From contig RGEC01000079.1 of assembly GCA_009918425.1 (NCBI GenBank), forward strand, positions 1-9,329: a DNA stretch of 9,329 bases, in the 5' to 3' direction. The stretch comes from Bacteroidota bacterium. Lineage in GTDB: Bacteria; Bacteroidota; Bacteroidia; NS11-12g; UBA955. A program made the translations under genes and the position numbers. A model generated the notes under the pieces. The model did no database searches, was not told where the DNA came from, and worked only from the letters and a program-made list of their open reading frames with translations. Within the stretch, counting starts at the first letter, position 1. Every line of letters begins with the position of its first letter. Shown one piece after another: positions 1-7,592 of the stretch.

Positions 1-298
1 ATACCTGAAATTCCCCATCCTGCAGGCAAAGTTGGTGCTTTAATTGTTCGAATTCCGCTTTGTGTACCTCATTATATTCGAGCCCAACGGCACTTTTAAA
101 CCGGGGTGCGAGTTGTAAAAGTGTATTTCCGTTTCCACAGCCTATTTCCAGTAAATCCAGGTTTTTACCTGTAAATTCCGGGATATTGTTCAAAATACGC
201 AAACGTCTTTCCACAATAAGATCGTGGGCATCGGCGGGCTTACCCAGGTAATGGGCATCTTCAAACATACTTTTATCTACCCGCGCGGTATTGCTCAT
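1..298 (-). CDS. Class I SAM-dependent methyltransferase, N-terminal part (cut by left edge)
   Basis: The minus strand is open from an ATG at 298 to the left edge, giving 99 visible residues with no stop. Residues 49-59 (LLEIGCGNGNT) are a clear motif I, the glycine-rich SAM-binding loop of Rossmann-fold methyltransferases. The acidic residue of motif II is probably Glu74 in GLEYN. Residues 10-48 form the helical lead-in usual before motif I. The substrate cannot be told from this part. The ATG overlaps the TGA of the upstream glycosyltransferase as ATGA (298-295), so the two are probably translationally coupled and last in the YfhO operon. By context the enzyme may methylate a sugar, lipid or polyketide-like moiety of an envelope glycan; this is inference. 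The fold assignment is firm, the substrate unknown. Confidence 0.8.
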   Translation of the reverse strand, partial: MSNTARVDKSMFEDAHYLGKPADAHDLIVERRLRILNNIPEFTGKNLDLLEIGCGNGNTLLQLAPRFKSAVGLEYNEVHKAEFEQLKHQLCLQDGEFQV

Positions 299-1047
299 GG
301 TTTCTTCAAATTAAACATCAATCTTCGCAAAACAATCCAGCAGTGGTTGATACAATTCGGTAAAAAGCCATAATGCTTCGACAATACCGAAAAACGCTCT
401 TTCCAGGCTTTCTTTTCGTGCTGTGCACTACTGCCTCCGATTTCGAAGCCCGCAATAACGCCGTCAAACCTGATATTCACCGGATTGCTCTCTAATATGC
501 GGATTATCCAGTCTACATCGGCAGCTTGCCGGTATTGCAGGTCGTAATCAGGACATATAGCTTTTTTGGCGATAAAACTTTGGTGACAGAGATTCATTCC
601 AAACCGGAATGACCAACGGTCCAGTTTTTCCGGAAACCGCTGGGGTTTCAACTTGCTGATCAGTCCAAGGCTATTGCCCTTCTCGTCGATAAACATGGTA
701 TCACCAAACAGCACATCGGGACCGGATGATGCCAGTGTTGTCAGTTTTTCAGTAACGTCTGCACTGTATATCACATCACCGCTGTTCATAAACCAAACGT
801 AGGGTGCTTCGGCAAGATGCAAGCCTTTATTCATGGCATCATACAAACCTTTGTCCGGTTCAATAATCAGTACATCTATATTTTGGCTGTTCTCCCGTAA
901 AAATTCCGCACTTCCGTCATTGCTGTTGCCATCTACAACTATCCACTGGATTTCCTGTCTGGATGTCTGACTCTGCACACTTTCAAAAGTGCGTTTCAGC
1001 CCCTGCAGGTTATTGTAGTTGATGGTAATAACAGAAAAAACCGGCAC
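295..1047 (-). CDS. Glycosyltransferase family 2 (GT-A fold)
   Basis: This 250-residue protein has the usual length of small cytoplasmic GT2 enzymes that transfer a sugar from a nucleotide-sugar to a lipid-linked or polysaccharide acceptor. Visible motifs are the N-terminal strand FSVITINYNN (4-13), the nucleotide-binding VVDGNSNDGS (37-46), EPDKGLYDAMNKG (63-75), and NSGD (88-91), which takes the place of the metal-binding DXD in the WcaA-like subgroup. The C-terminal part includes a DVDW element (about 178-181), and there are no obvious membrane helices. The start is GTG at 1047: the YfhO stop codon (1062-1060) lies in the same frame four codons upstream and no ATG fits between. The gap to YfhO is 12 nt and the end overlaps the methyltransferase start by 4 nt, so all three look co-transcribed. 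Donor and acceptor sugars are unknown. Confidence 0.9.
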   Translation of the reverse strand: MPVFSVITINYNNLQGLKRTFESVQSQTSRQEIQWIVVDGNSNDGSAEFLRENSQNIDVLIIEPDKGLYDAMNKGLHLAEAPYVWFMNSGDVIYSADVTEKLTTLASSGPDVLFGDTMFIDEKGNSLGLISKLKPQRFPEKLDRWSFRFGMNLCHQSFIAKKAICPDYDLQYRQAADVDWIIRILESNPVNIRFDGVIAGFEIGGSSAQHEKKAWKERFSVLSKHYGFLPNCINHCWIVLRRLMFNLKKP

Positions 1048-1059
1048 CGAACCGTTTGA

Positions 1060-3615
1060 TTAAGCTTTTATATCCGAATCTTCTTTGCGCACTGCCATGA
1101 GTCCCAGGGCTCCCAACATCAGCAGTAGCAGGGAGGCCGAAGTACCGGTTTCAATGGTTTTGAAGGCACTTCTGTCTGCAGGTACAAACACAAACTCTAT
1201 TTTATGTTTTCCGGCAGGTATCTCAGTGGCGCGCAGAATGTAATTCACCCGAAGTACAGGCACTTCCTTACCGTCAATCAAAGCCTTCCAGCTGCCGTTT
1301 TTCTCGCTGTAGTATATTTCGCTAAAAACCCCCAGACCATTGGCTTTGGCGTTTGATTCATATTTCAGTGTGTCAAACGAGTAATAGGTTTGTTTTATCT
1401 TATCGGTGGAATCCGTGCTGTAATTTCTTGCCGATGGTTTCAGTTTTTCTGCTGCTTCCACTACAACCTGCATGTTTGCCGGATTTTTGTTGATTTCCAG
1501 TAGGGCGGTTTTGGGGTCTGACACTTCCTTAACTGCGGGCACAAACCATGCATGACCCAGGGCGGTGCTTCGGGGTATCATTTCCTCTCCTTTTCTGTCC
1601 TGAGATGGTGTGAAAATCATGCCGCAATTCAACATATCCAGGGCATTGTTTTTGAATATCCAGTCGCTGCTCAGTTGTCCGCCATTTGGCGTTATGCAAT
1701 AGCTGATAATATCCTGATAGCGACTGAGTTTGGCCGGGTGATAACCGCCTACATTGCGGAAGAAGGGTGCAGGATGGTTATCGTTGAAAGGATTGAATCT
1801 CAAATCAAAAACGCGCACATTTTCTTTGTTATTGGCCATAAATGCGGCCTCCATGGCAGTGGGCTCAATGGCCACTTCCTCTTCCTTATCCTGCCAGTTG
1901 TCTTCGGTTAAATAGCGTTTTGCTACACTCATCAGATCGAAGGATATAAGCACCAGCATACCAATCCATAAAATCTCACGGCTTTTGTTCTTTAACGCCG
2001 TAAACACTAGAAGTACTGCCGCAAGGGCTATCAAAAACACGCTGCGAAGCCAGTCGCCCCATGCCAGTGCCGATCGCATGTCTACTATTTGTTTCAGATA
2101 ATCGGAAGCGGAAGCCATAGCCGTGGTCTCATCCTGTCCGGATTGCATGGCCTGCTGTCTCACCTGGCCTAACAGGTCTTTATCTTCAGCTCCTTTGAAA
2201 TCTTCGGAAGACAGCATCAGCGCAGCAATTGCCATTAATGCAGAAATGGCTATTACCGACACTTTCCAGATCTGTTTTTTATCTGCTTCGCTAAAACGGT
2301 CAGAAAGCAGCAATTGCAACCCATACAGTCCGAAAAAAGGAATCACCATCTGTGCTATAACCAAAGCCATCATGGGTGTGCGGAATTTGTTGTAATAGGG
2401 CAGGTTATTAAACAGCCATTCGTTCAGGCCAAAATGCCTTCCCCATGCCAGCATTAGAGATATCAATACTGTTGCCAGACTGAAAACCAGAATGGTCAAG
2501 GCAATGGTTTTTTCTTTGGATTCCACAGTTGCTGTTTTCAAATAACGAAGCACCACAATCACGCCCAGTATAAAAAGGAAAATAAACACTGCGCCTATGT
2601 ATACAGGCCCTGAAGTAAACTGAAGATCTCCATGGTACAGGGGCGCACGATCTTGCCCAAATTCTTCATCGGAAACCCTTTCATTGCTGCTGCCTCCCAT
2701 GTAGCCCGGTATTAATAGGGTCATAGATTCCTCGATACCATAGCTCCAGGAAAATGCATAGTCTATATCTAATCCTTTTCTGCCCACCTGATTTTTGGGC
2801 CCGTCTTTGGTAGGCACTTCACTGGCTACGGCACTTCCCCCGCGCATGGTAGCTTCGCTGTAACGTGCGGTATCAACGGCTTTGCCAATGTTGGTTGCGG
2901 CGCCCATGCCCAGCATCAAAACAGAAAGACCGGCAGCAATCAATGCGTGCTTTACCTCGCGGGCTTTTAAAGCCATCACCACTTCAATTAACATGTATAT
3001 TCCGGCAACAATTCCGGCATAATAAGCAATCTGGTAGTGGAAATACCCTACCAGCATGCCAAAGAAAACACCAAGCACCCCGGCGCCCAGCAGGTATTTT
3101 CGTTGGGTAATCAGTACTAGACCTGCAAGCATACCCGGCATTACATCCGTGGCCAGCACTTTGGTAATGTGACCGGCTTCATATGAACTGATGGAAAAGG
3201 TCATAAACGCATATCCGATAGCCCCTGCGGCCGATAACCACCGGTTTACATTGCATGAAAGCAACAAAACGAACATGCTGAACATGGCCACAAAAAGAAA
3301 ATTGAATGGCCCTTTTACCAGATGAAAAAGCTCCATGGGTCTTAACTGCAATAGCAGGTTGCCGCTGGGAATGCCGGTGATAAGGTTTGCAGGCATACCC
3401 GAGAACAGACGATCGTTCCAGTTGGGTTTAACTCCGGTAGTGTCGGTGTATTTATTGGCGGCATCAACCATAAGCCTCACTTGCTGCATATCACCCTGCT
3501 GCAGGGCCTGATTTTTTGTGGCCGGCAAGAGGAAAATGACCGATATTAACCAAAAGCCAATGAGAAACAGGAGAAAAATACCTGCCTGTTTGAGGAAATC
3601 GTTGTTGATTTTCAT
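1060..3615 (-). CDS. YfhO-family large polytopic membrane protein
   Basis: An 851-residue inner-membrane protein with about a dozen hydrophobic helices, starting with one at about residues 10-31, and a long C-terminal extracytoplasmic domain closed by a last helix near the C-terminus followed by a charged tail. Conserved YfhO-type stretches are visible: WNDRLFSGMP (66-75), EAGHITK (146-152), RYSEATMRGGS (251-261) and FSWSYGIEES (288-297). Bacillus YfhO takes part in adding sugars to lipoteichoic acid from an undecaprenyl-linked donor. The role in Bacteroidetes, which lack teichoic acids, is not established, so a GT-C-like envelope glycosylation role is inference. I chose ATG at 3615 and not the in-frame TTG at 3648, because the hydrophobic helix follows the ATG at the distance usual for the family. 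It heads the operon with the GT2 and methyltransferase genes and is divergent from glyA. Confidence 0.85.
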   Translation of the reverse strand: MKINNDFLKQAGIFLLFLIGFWLISVIFLLPATKNQALQQGDMQQVRLMVDAANKYTDTTGVKPNWNDRLFSGMPANLITGIPSGNLLLQLRPMELFHLVKGPFNFLFVAMFSMFVLLLSCNVNRWLSAAGAIGYAFMTFSISSYEAGHITKVLATDVMPGMLAGLVLITQRKYLLGAGVLGVFFGMLVGYFHYQIAYYAGIVAGIYMLIEVVMALKAREVKHALIAAGLSVLMLGMGAATNIGKAVDTARYSEATMRGGSAVASEVPTKDGPKNQVGRKGLDIDYAFSWSYGIEESMTLLIPGYMGGSSNERVSDEEFGQDRAPLYHGDLQFTSGPVYIGAVFIFLFILGVIVVLRYLKTATVESKEKTIALTILVFSLATVLISLMLAWGRHFGLNEWLFNNLPYYNKFRTPMMALVIAQMVIPFFGLYGLQLLLSDRFSEADKKQIWKVSVIAISALMAIAALMLSSEDFKGAEDKDLLGQVRQQAMQSGQDETTAMASASDYLKQIVDMRSALAWGDWLRSVFLIALAAVLLVFTALKNKSREILWIGMLVLISFDLMSVAKRYLTEDNWQDKEEEVAIEPTAMEAAFMANNKENVRVFDLRFNPFNDNHPAPFFRNVGGYHPAKLSRYQDIISYCITPNGGQLSSDWIFKNNALDMLNCGMIFTPSQDRKGEEMIPRSTALGHAWFVPAVKEVSDPKTALLEINKNPANMQVVVEAAEKLKPSARNYSTDSTDKIKQTYYSFDTLKYESNAKANGLGVFSEIYYSEKNGSWKALIDGKEVPVLRVNYILRATEIPAGKHKIEFVFVPADRSAFKTIETGTSASLLLLMLGALGLMAVRKEDSDIKA

Positions 3616-3721
3616 ACTGAAGTGGCGAATTTCACTATTTTCAGCCAATTTGCCTACATATCGCCTTGAAAAATTGTTTTGTTGGGAAAATAAATTTACC
3701 GCTTAAATTGCAACACAAATT
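3616..3721. promoter_or_regulatory. Divergent YfhO/glyA promoter region with a shared palindromic -7 element
   Basis: This 106-nt gap separates two divergent genes. It contains TAAATTTA at 3691-3698, one base off the Bacteroidetes -7 consensus TAnnTTTG. Because it is a perfect palindrome it reads the same on both strands. On the plus strand a TTG at 3666-3668 lies 22 nt upstream, within the loose spacing used by these promoters. On the minus strand a TTTG close to the glyA start lies 17 nt upstream. Either or both could be functional; no Shine-Dalgarno is seen before glyA. The call is by pattern only. Confidence 0.35.
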
Positions 3722-4999
3722 ATGCATAGAGACGACGTTGTTTTTGGACTGATAAACCGCGAGCTTAAGCGTCAGCAAGAAGGTATTGAGTTGATAGCAA
3801 GCGAAAATTTCGTAAGCCGGCAGGTAATGGAAGCCATGGGTTCCGTGCTTACCAACAAATATGCCGAAGGGCTTCCGGGCAAACGCTATTATGGTGGCTG
3901 CGCCGTGGTGGATGAAGTGGAACAGCTGGCTATAGACCGTCTGAAGAAATTATTTGGAGCTTGCTGGGCCAATGTGCAGCCCCACAGCGGTGCACAAGCA
4001 AATGCAGCTGTAATGCTTGCCATACTTAAACCCGGCGATGCTATCCTGGGTTTTGATCTAAGCCACGGCGGACATCTTACCCATGGCTCCCCTGTTAATT
4101 TTTCGGGTAAATTGTATAAGCCCCATTTTTATGGCGTAAAACAGGATACAGGTTTTGTAGATTATGAAACCCTGGAACGCACCGCCCGAGAAGTAAAACC
4201 CAAACTGATTATTTGCGGTGCCAGTTCCTACAGCCGTGAATGGGATTATGCCCGGATACGCTCCGTTGCCGATGAAGTCGGCGCTCTGGTGCTGGCGGAT
4301 ATTTCACATCCCGCCGGTCTCATTGCAGCCGGATTGCTGGAAAACCCGCTGAAACACGTGCACATTGCCAGCAGCACCACCCACAAAACACTCAGAGGAC
4401 CGCGTGGCGGGATTATTATGATGGGTAGTGATTTCCCAAATCCATGGGGCGAAACCACGCCCAAAGGGGAAGTAAAAATGCTTAGCGCACTGCTTGATGC
4501 TGCAGTATTTCCGGGCACACAAGGCGGACCGCTGGAGCACGTAATCGCAGCCAAAGCCATTGCATTCGGAGAGGCTCTGCAACCCGAGTTCAAAGAATAC
4601 CAGCTGCAGGTGAAAAAGAACGCTGCCGCGCTGGCTGCAGGCATGGTAAGCCGTGGTTACAGCATCATCAGCGGAGGAACCGACAACCATCTCATGCTCA
4701 TCGACTTAAGACCCAAGGGAGAAATTCTTACCGGCAAACTGGCAGAAAATACGCTGGGATTGTGCGATATCACCGTGAATAAAAATACGGTTCCTTTTGA
4801 AACACGAAGCCCCTTTGTAACCTCGGGTATTCGCCTGGGAACCGCCGCTGTTACCACACGCGGTCTTAAAGAGACCGACATGGACACCATTGCCGCACTG
4901 ATAGACGAAGCCCTGATGAACACGGAAAATACAGCAGTATTGAACAGTGTGAAAACCAAGGTGCATGCGCTGATGGCGCGGTACCCGCTGTATGCATGA
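3722..4999 (+). CDS. glyA: Serine hydroxymethyltransferase
   Basis: A 425-residue cytoplasmic PLP enzyme interconverting serine plus tetrahydrofolate with glycine plus 5,10-methylene-tetrahydrofolate; it is the main source of one-carbon units. The sequence is full length for the family. Visible landmarks are IASENF (25-30), [14 protein letters not shown] (46-59) holding the catalytic-site Glu49, the PLP-binding Asp193 and His196 in DISHPAGL, the Schiff-base lysine Lys222 in [13 protein letters not shown], the FPGTQGGP loop (263-270), and the carboxylate-binding Arg371 in SGIRLGT. All expected catalytic residues are present. The ATG at 3722 gives the usual N-terminus and has only A/T-rich sequence ahead of it, without a Shine-Dalgarno, as is normal in Bacteroidetes. 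The TGA overlaps the ATG of the following membrane-protein gene by 4 nt. Confidence 0.98.
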   Translation: MHRDDVVFGLINRELKRQQEGIELIASENFVSRQVMEAMGSVLTNKYAEGLPGKRYYGGCAVVDEVEQLAIDRLKKLFGACWANVQPHSGAQANAAVMLAILKPGDAILGFDLSHGGHLTHGSPVNFSGKLYKPHFYGVKQDTGFVDYETLERTAREVKPKLIICGASSYSREWDYARIRSVADEVGALVLADISHPAGLIAAGLLENPLKHVHIASSTTHKTLRGPRGGIIMMGSDFPNPWGETTPKGEVKMLSALLDAAVFPGTQGGPLEHVIAAKAIAFGEALQPEFKEYQLQVKKNAAALAAGMVSRGYSIISGGTDNHLMLIDLRPKGEILTGKLAENTLGLCDITVNKNTVPFETRSPFVTSGIRLGTAAVTTRGLKETDMDTIAALIDEALMNTENTAVLNSVKTKVHALMARYPLYA

Positions 5000-5397
5000 A
5001 CGGAACGCGTTTAAAATCAGCCGGGAACCAGCTTTGGCTGATATCCTTTATGATGGTTGCCGTTTATTGTTTCATTGCCGAAAATCGCTACAGCTTTCTC
5101 CTGCTTTATCTTGTTTATATTCTTCAGCCCTTGGCATTTGCGCTGGGCATGATCAGGGTTATAAACTTTGGCCGGAATGCAAAAAAAGGAAGAAAAAAGT
5201 TTGGGTATTGGATGAATGAACCGGTATTCTCGTGCATTTATATAACCACCTGCCAACTTATCATTGCCTATTCAGAATCCAGATCATTCAGAGAGGGATG
5301 GATTATCATTACCGTAGGAATATTGTTTATTGTTTTTCAAAAGTTTTGGAAGCAATACAGTGTAAAAGAAGCAAGAACAGACCTGCTGGATAACTGA
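4996..5397 (+). CDS. Small four-helix membrane protein of unknown function
   Basis: I do not recognise this 133-residue protein. Four hydrophobic segments are visible at about 12-28, 33-57, 76-92 and 101-117. Between helices 2 and 3 is a strongly basic loop (60-69, [10 protein letters not shown]), which by the positive-inside rule would put this loop and both termini in the cytoplasm. The tail (120-133) is charged. No catalytic motif or signal peptide is seen. Its ATG sits inside the glyA stop (ATGA, 4996-4999), so translation is probably coupled to glyA. The downstream flippase gene converges with one nucleotide between the two stop codons, which leaves no intergenic space for a terminator. 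It is probably a real gene because of the start overlap and coherent topology, but any link to one-carbon metabolism would be speculation. Confidence 0.7.
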   Translation: MNGTRLKSAGNQLWLISFMMVAVYCFIAENRYSFLLLYLVYILQPLAFALGMIRVINFGRNAKKGRKKFGYWMNEPVFSCIYITTCQLIIAYSESRSFREGWIIITVGILFIVFQKFWKQYSVKEARTDLLDN

Positions 5398-5398
5398 T

Positions 5399-6829
5399 TC
5401 AACTGCCTCGTTTCAGCCATTTGCTCAACTCAGAGACAAACAAGAACATCCCTGTAAAAGCCCATACACCGCAGGCAAGCAAAAAACCATTTAAATCCGA
5501 GATATTTTTTGAAATAACAGAAAAAATAGCATAGGCTGCATTGCCGGCCAAGATTAAGTAAATAACACGATAGGCATTCAGGGCAAAGCCTTTCTGCTGA
5601 ATCACCCAATAGATACATATCAGCACAAACAGCAACTGCGTAATCAATCCGGATATAGCCGCACCTGTAGCGCTGTGCAAAGGTATCAGCCACATATTCA
5701 AGCCTGCATTTACAAATACGCAAACCAAAGCCAGCAGTCCCAGTTTTTTCAATTCTCCCGCCGCAGTGAGCCAGGTACCAAAAACATGCACCAAAGCCAT
5801 GGGTAAAAAACATGCCATTAAATTGCCAAAAACAGTAGCATCGGCCAGCGTAAATCCGGCTTTACCCTGGCCTGCATAAAACAGACCCAGCAGTGGCGAT
5901 GCAAAAAACAATCCGGTAAACAGCAGTGGCAAAGCCACATACAACACTATCCTCACATTCAGCCACAACAGGCCATCGGTGGGCTCATTGCGGCTAATCA
6001 TGCGACTGAATAAGGGCAATAGCTGAGAGCTTATCAATGAACTAAAAATCAGGGCGGCATCCAGAAACCGAAAACTGCGGGCATACTGCCCAACTTCGGC
6101 TTCGCCTTCCGGAGCAAGGTAGCGCAGCATTTGGGTATCCAGTCGCGTAAATACCGCCATACACAGGGAAAGTATGGCAAACCAGCGCATGGAAGACAGC
6201 AGCGAAAATCCTTCAGTCTGAGGAATTTTAGTATCCGAATACCCTTGTTTTCGTGAATAAAACCAAGAGAAAAACAATGAAACAGCATAACCTGCCGTCT
6301 GTGCCAGCAAAAAATAACACAACCCCTCTTCCCCGCTCAGTCCGCTGCCTGCGATAAGCCATGAGAGCAGCGCCACGGCTACCAGACGGTCTGCCACCGA
6401 AACAATACTGTCGGTTTTAAACAAATGACGGCCCTGCAGTATGGCCCTGAAATACAAGGTAAAACCCGCAAGCACCTGATTGAGTATGACCAAACCCAAA
6501 AAACGGATATCCATGTTTTGAAACAGACCAAAAACGGCGGTTATGAGCACATAGGAAAGTGCCAGCCACATTCTCAGACCCAACAATCCGGAAGGAACAA
6601 CATTTCCCGGTGTTGAAGCCACCTTTGAAGCCGTGAAATTATTCAACCCGAAATCAAGCAGAATATTGAATAGCAAAGCAAGACCGAAAATGCCGTAATA
6701 CTTCCCATATAGGGCATCACCAAGGTTGTTTTGTACCGCTACCTCAATAAAAAATATCCAGACCGGCTTTATGAGCCAGTTTAGTGTCTGCAACAGCAAT
6801 AAATTACCAAGGAAAGCGCGTTTCAACAC
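5399..6829 (-). CDS. Wzx-like polysaccharide/oligosaccharide flippase (MOP superfamily)
   Basis: A highly hydrophobic 476-residue protein with roughly 12-14 membrane helices, matching the length and layout of polysaccharide-biosynthesis flippases that move undecaprenyl-linked glycans from the cytoplasmic to the outer leaflet. The N-terminus (KRAFLGNLLLLQTLNWLIKP, residues 3-22) followed by FNILLDFGLNNF (54-65) is typical of the Bacteroidetes members. The frame is open upstream to 7057, but that extension runs across the divergent gene, is basic and low in complexity, and is unlike the family N-terminus. I therefore place the start at GTG 6829 (TTG at 6826 and ATG at 6931 are alternatives). 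It is transcribed towards glyA and its partner. The substrate is unknown; the nearby GT2/YfhO operon suggests an envelope glycan but is not the same transcript. Confidence 0.85.
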   Translation of the reverse strand: MLKRAFLGNLLLLQTLNWLIKPVWIFFIEVAVQNNLGDALYGKYYGIFGLALLFNILLDFGLNNFTASKVASTPGNVVPSGLLGLRMWLALSYVLITAVFGLFQNMDIRFLGLVILNQVLAGFTLYFRAILQGRHLFKTDSIVSVADRLVAVALLSWLIAGSGLSGEEGLCYFLLAQTAGYAVSLFFSWFYSRKQGYSDTKIPQTEGFSLLSSMRWFAILSLCMAVFTRLDTQMLRYLAPEGEAEVGQYARSFRFLDAALIFSSLISSQLLPLFSRMISRNEPTDGLLWLNVRIVLYVALPLLFTGLFFASPLLGLFYAGQGKAGFTLADATVFGNLMACFLPMALVHVFGTWLTAAGELKKLGLLALVCVFVNAGLNMWLIPLHSATGAAISGLITQLLFVLICIYWVIQQKGFALNAYRVIYLILAGNAAYAIFSVISKNISDLNGFLLACGVWAFTGMFLFVSELSKWLKRGS

Positions 6830-6925
6830 AACAAAGAAAAAGAAGAAATGCCCCAATCTGAAAAAAATCCGCTGATTTAGGTAATATAAAGCCCGCTTTG
6901 CAGCAAAGCGATTTAATTTTGCAGT
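6830..6925. promoter_or_regulatory. Divergent flippase / conserved-hypothetical control region
   Basis: The gap between the proposed flippase start and the GTG of the plus-strand gene holds a perfect inverted repeat, CGCTTTGC-A-GCAAAGCG, at 6894-6910. Three nucleotides after it comes TAATTTTG at 6914-6921, an exact match to the Bacteroidetes -7 element TAnnTTTG reading to the right. The repeat covers the spacer and -33 area of this promoter, a natural place for an operator. I see no equally good element for the minus strand. The rest (6830-6890) is T-rich on the minus strand and shows nothing else. Confidence 0.4.
6894..6910. repeat. 17-bp perfect inverted repeat, candidate operator
   Basis: Two 8-bp arms, CGCTTTGC and GCAAAGCG, flank a single A. 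A dimeric repressor or activator could bind here and control one or both divergent genes. With the one-base centre it is better suited to protein binding than to an RNA hairpin, although a 7-bp stem with a CAG loop is possible. It may also be chance. Confidence 0.4.
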
Positions 6926-7492
6926 GTGCATGATATAGAGCCATATTACAACTGGTTGCACCTGTACAACGCAGCAGAAGACGAGCAGTCGCCTTTTTTT
7001 GGTCGGGAATACAGTGAATTTACCTTTACCCACGCCGTTTACAATTACCTTATTCATCCGCAGTGGGATTTTTTTGGCTCAAACACGCTGTATCTGAAAA
7101 TTCTATATACAGATTATGTAGACGGATACGCCATTCTCGAACTTATCGGTGAGTGGAACGACGCCCTATACAACGATATTATGATGTTAAAACGGGAAGT
7201 CATTGAAATATTAGGTGAGCAAGGAGTTCAGAAGTTTATTCTCGTTGGCGAGAATGTGCTGAATTTTCATGCCAGCGACGACAGTTACTATGAAGAATGG
7301 TTTCAGGAAACCGAAGACGGATGGATTGCATTTGTCAATTTCAGGGATCATGTTCTGGATGAATTTCGCAGGGCACGTATAGATTATTACATCAATTTTG
7401 GTGGTGACCTTGATGCGTTCCAATGGCGTAAACTCTCGCCAAGGCAAATGCAGGAAGCAGTTGAGTCTGTAATCAGCCGCAGAATTGCTTAA
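6926..7492 (+). CDS. Conserved hypothetical protein, acidic and aromatic-rich
   Basis: A 188-residue soluble protein without signal peptide or membrane helix. It is rich in Asp, Glu, Tyr, Phe and Trp (for example DDSYYEEWF at 118-126). I recognise the general pattern, starting with MHDIEPYY and containing IGEWND (74-79), as a conserved protein of unknown function in Bacteroidetes genomes; I know of no assigned activity and see no catalytic motif. The start is GTG at 6926: a stop (6914-6916) lies four codons upstream and the next Met is far inside, at residue 86. The start lies only 4 nt after a -7 promoter element, so the transcript may be leaderless or nearly so. A 105-nt gap separates it from pdhB, which has its own promoter-like element. 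Confidence 0.8.
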   Translation: MHDIEPYYNWLHLYNAAEDEQSPFFGREYSEFTFTHAVYNYLIHPQWDFFGSNTLYLKILYTDYVDGYAILELIGEWNDALYNDIMMLKREVIEILGEQGVQKFILVGENVLNFHASDDSYYEEWFQETEDGWIAFVNFRDHVLDEFRRARIDYYINFGGDLDAFQWRKLSPRQMQEAVESVISRRIA

Positions 7493-7517
7493 TTCTTAAT
7501 ATTATAAAAACCCTGAA

Positions 7518-7529
7518 CCCTTGCAAGGG
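7518..7529. repeat. 12-bp perfect palindrome upstream of pdhB
   Basis: CCCTTGCAAGGG is its own reverse complement and contains the only TTG near the -33 position of the pdhB promoter candidate. The spacing to the -7 element is 8 nt. It could be an operator, or a coincidence of composition. Confidence 0.3.
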
Positions 7530-7545
7530 AAAATCGTTATTTTTG
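7521..7545 (+). promoter_or_regulatory. pdhB promoter candidate (TTG ... TATTTTTG)
   Basis: TATTTTTG at 7538-7545 is an exact TAnnTTTG -7 element as used by the Bacteroidetes primary sigma factor. A TTG at 7521-7523 could act as -33, though the 14-nt spacing is shorter than the usual 17-23. Transcription would begin near 7549, leaving a leader of about 50 nt before the ATG at 7598. Confidence 0.5.
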
Positions 7546-7558
7546 CACCTCCAAAGCA

Positions 7559-7592
7559 AACCCCAACCGGTGCTGTTTTGGGTTCTTTTTTT
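7559..7592 (+). terminator. Terminator-like hairpin in the pdhB leader
   Basis: AACCCCAA (7559-7566) pairs with TTTGGGTT (7577-7584) with one C/T mismatch. The loop is 10 nt and a run of seven T follows at 7586-7592. It lies after the promoter candidate and just before the pdhB ATG. It could be the terminator of the preceding gene, an attenuator in the pdhB leader, or a weak chance stem; only five uninterrupted pairs close its base. Confidence 0.4.

Noticed and set aside
1552..3110. Plus-strand open frames opposite the YfhO gene (1552-1911, 2123-2395, 2865-3110)
   Set aside because: They are antisense to a well-supported coding frame, show no family pattern, and their composition is that of a reverse-read membrane protein.
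4246..4966. Minus-strand open frames inside glyA
   Set aside because: They overlap each other and the catalytic part of a strongly conserved enzyme, with Cys/Ser/Pro-rich low-quality translations.
5430..6288. Additional minus-strand frames within the flippase gene
   Set aside because: They lie in another frame of the same strand as the flippase; their translations are rich in Cys, Phe and Tyr and lack any recognisable domain.
7493..7537. A/T-rich stretch after the conserved hypothetical gene as its terminator
   Set aside because: No stable GC stem followed by a T run is found here; the only terminator-like hairpin is at 7559-7592.
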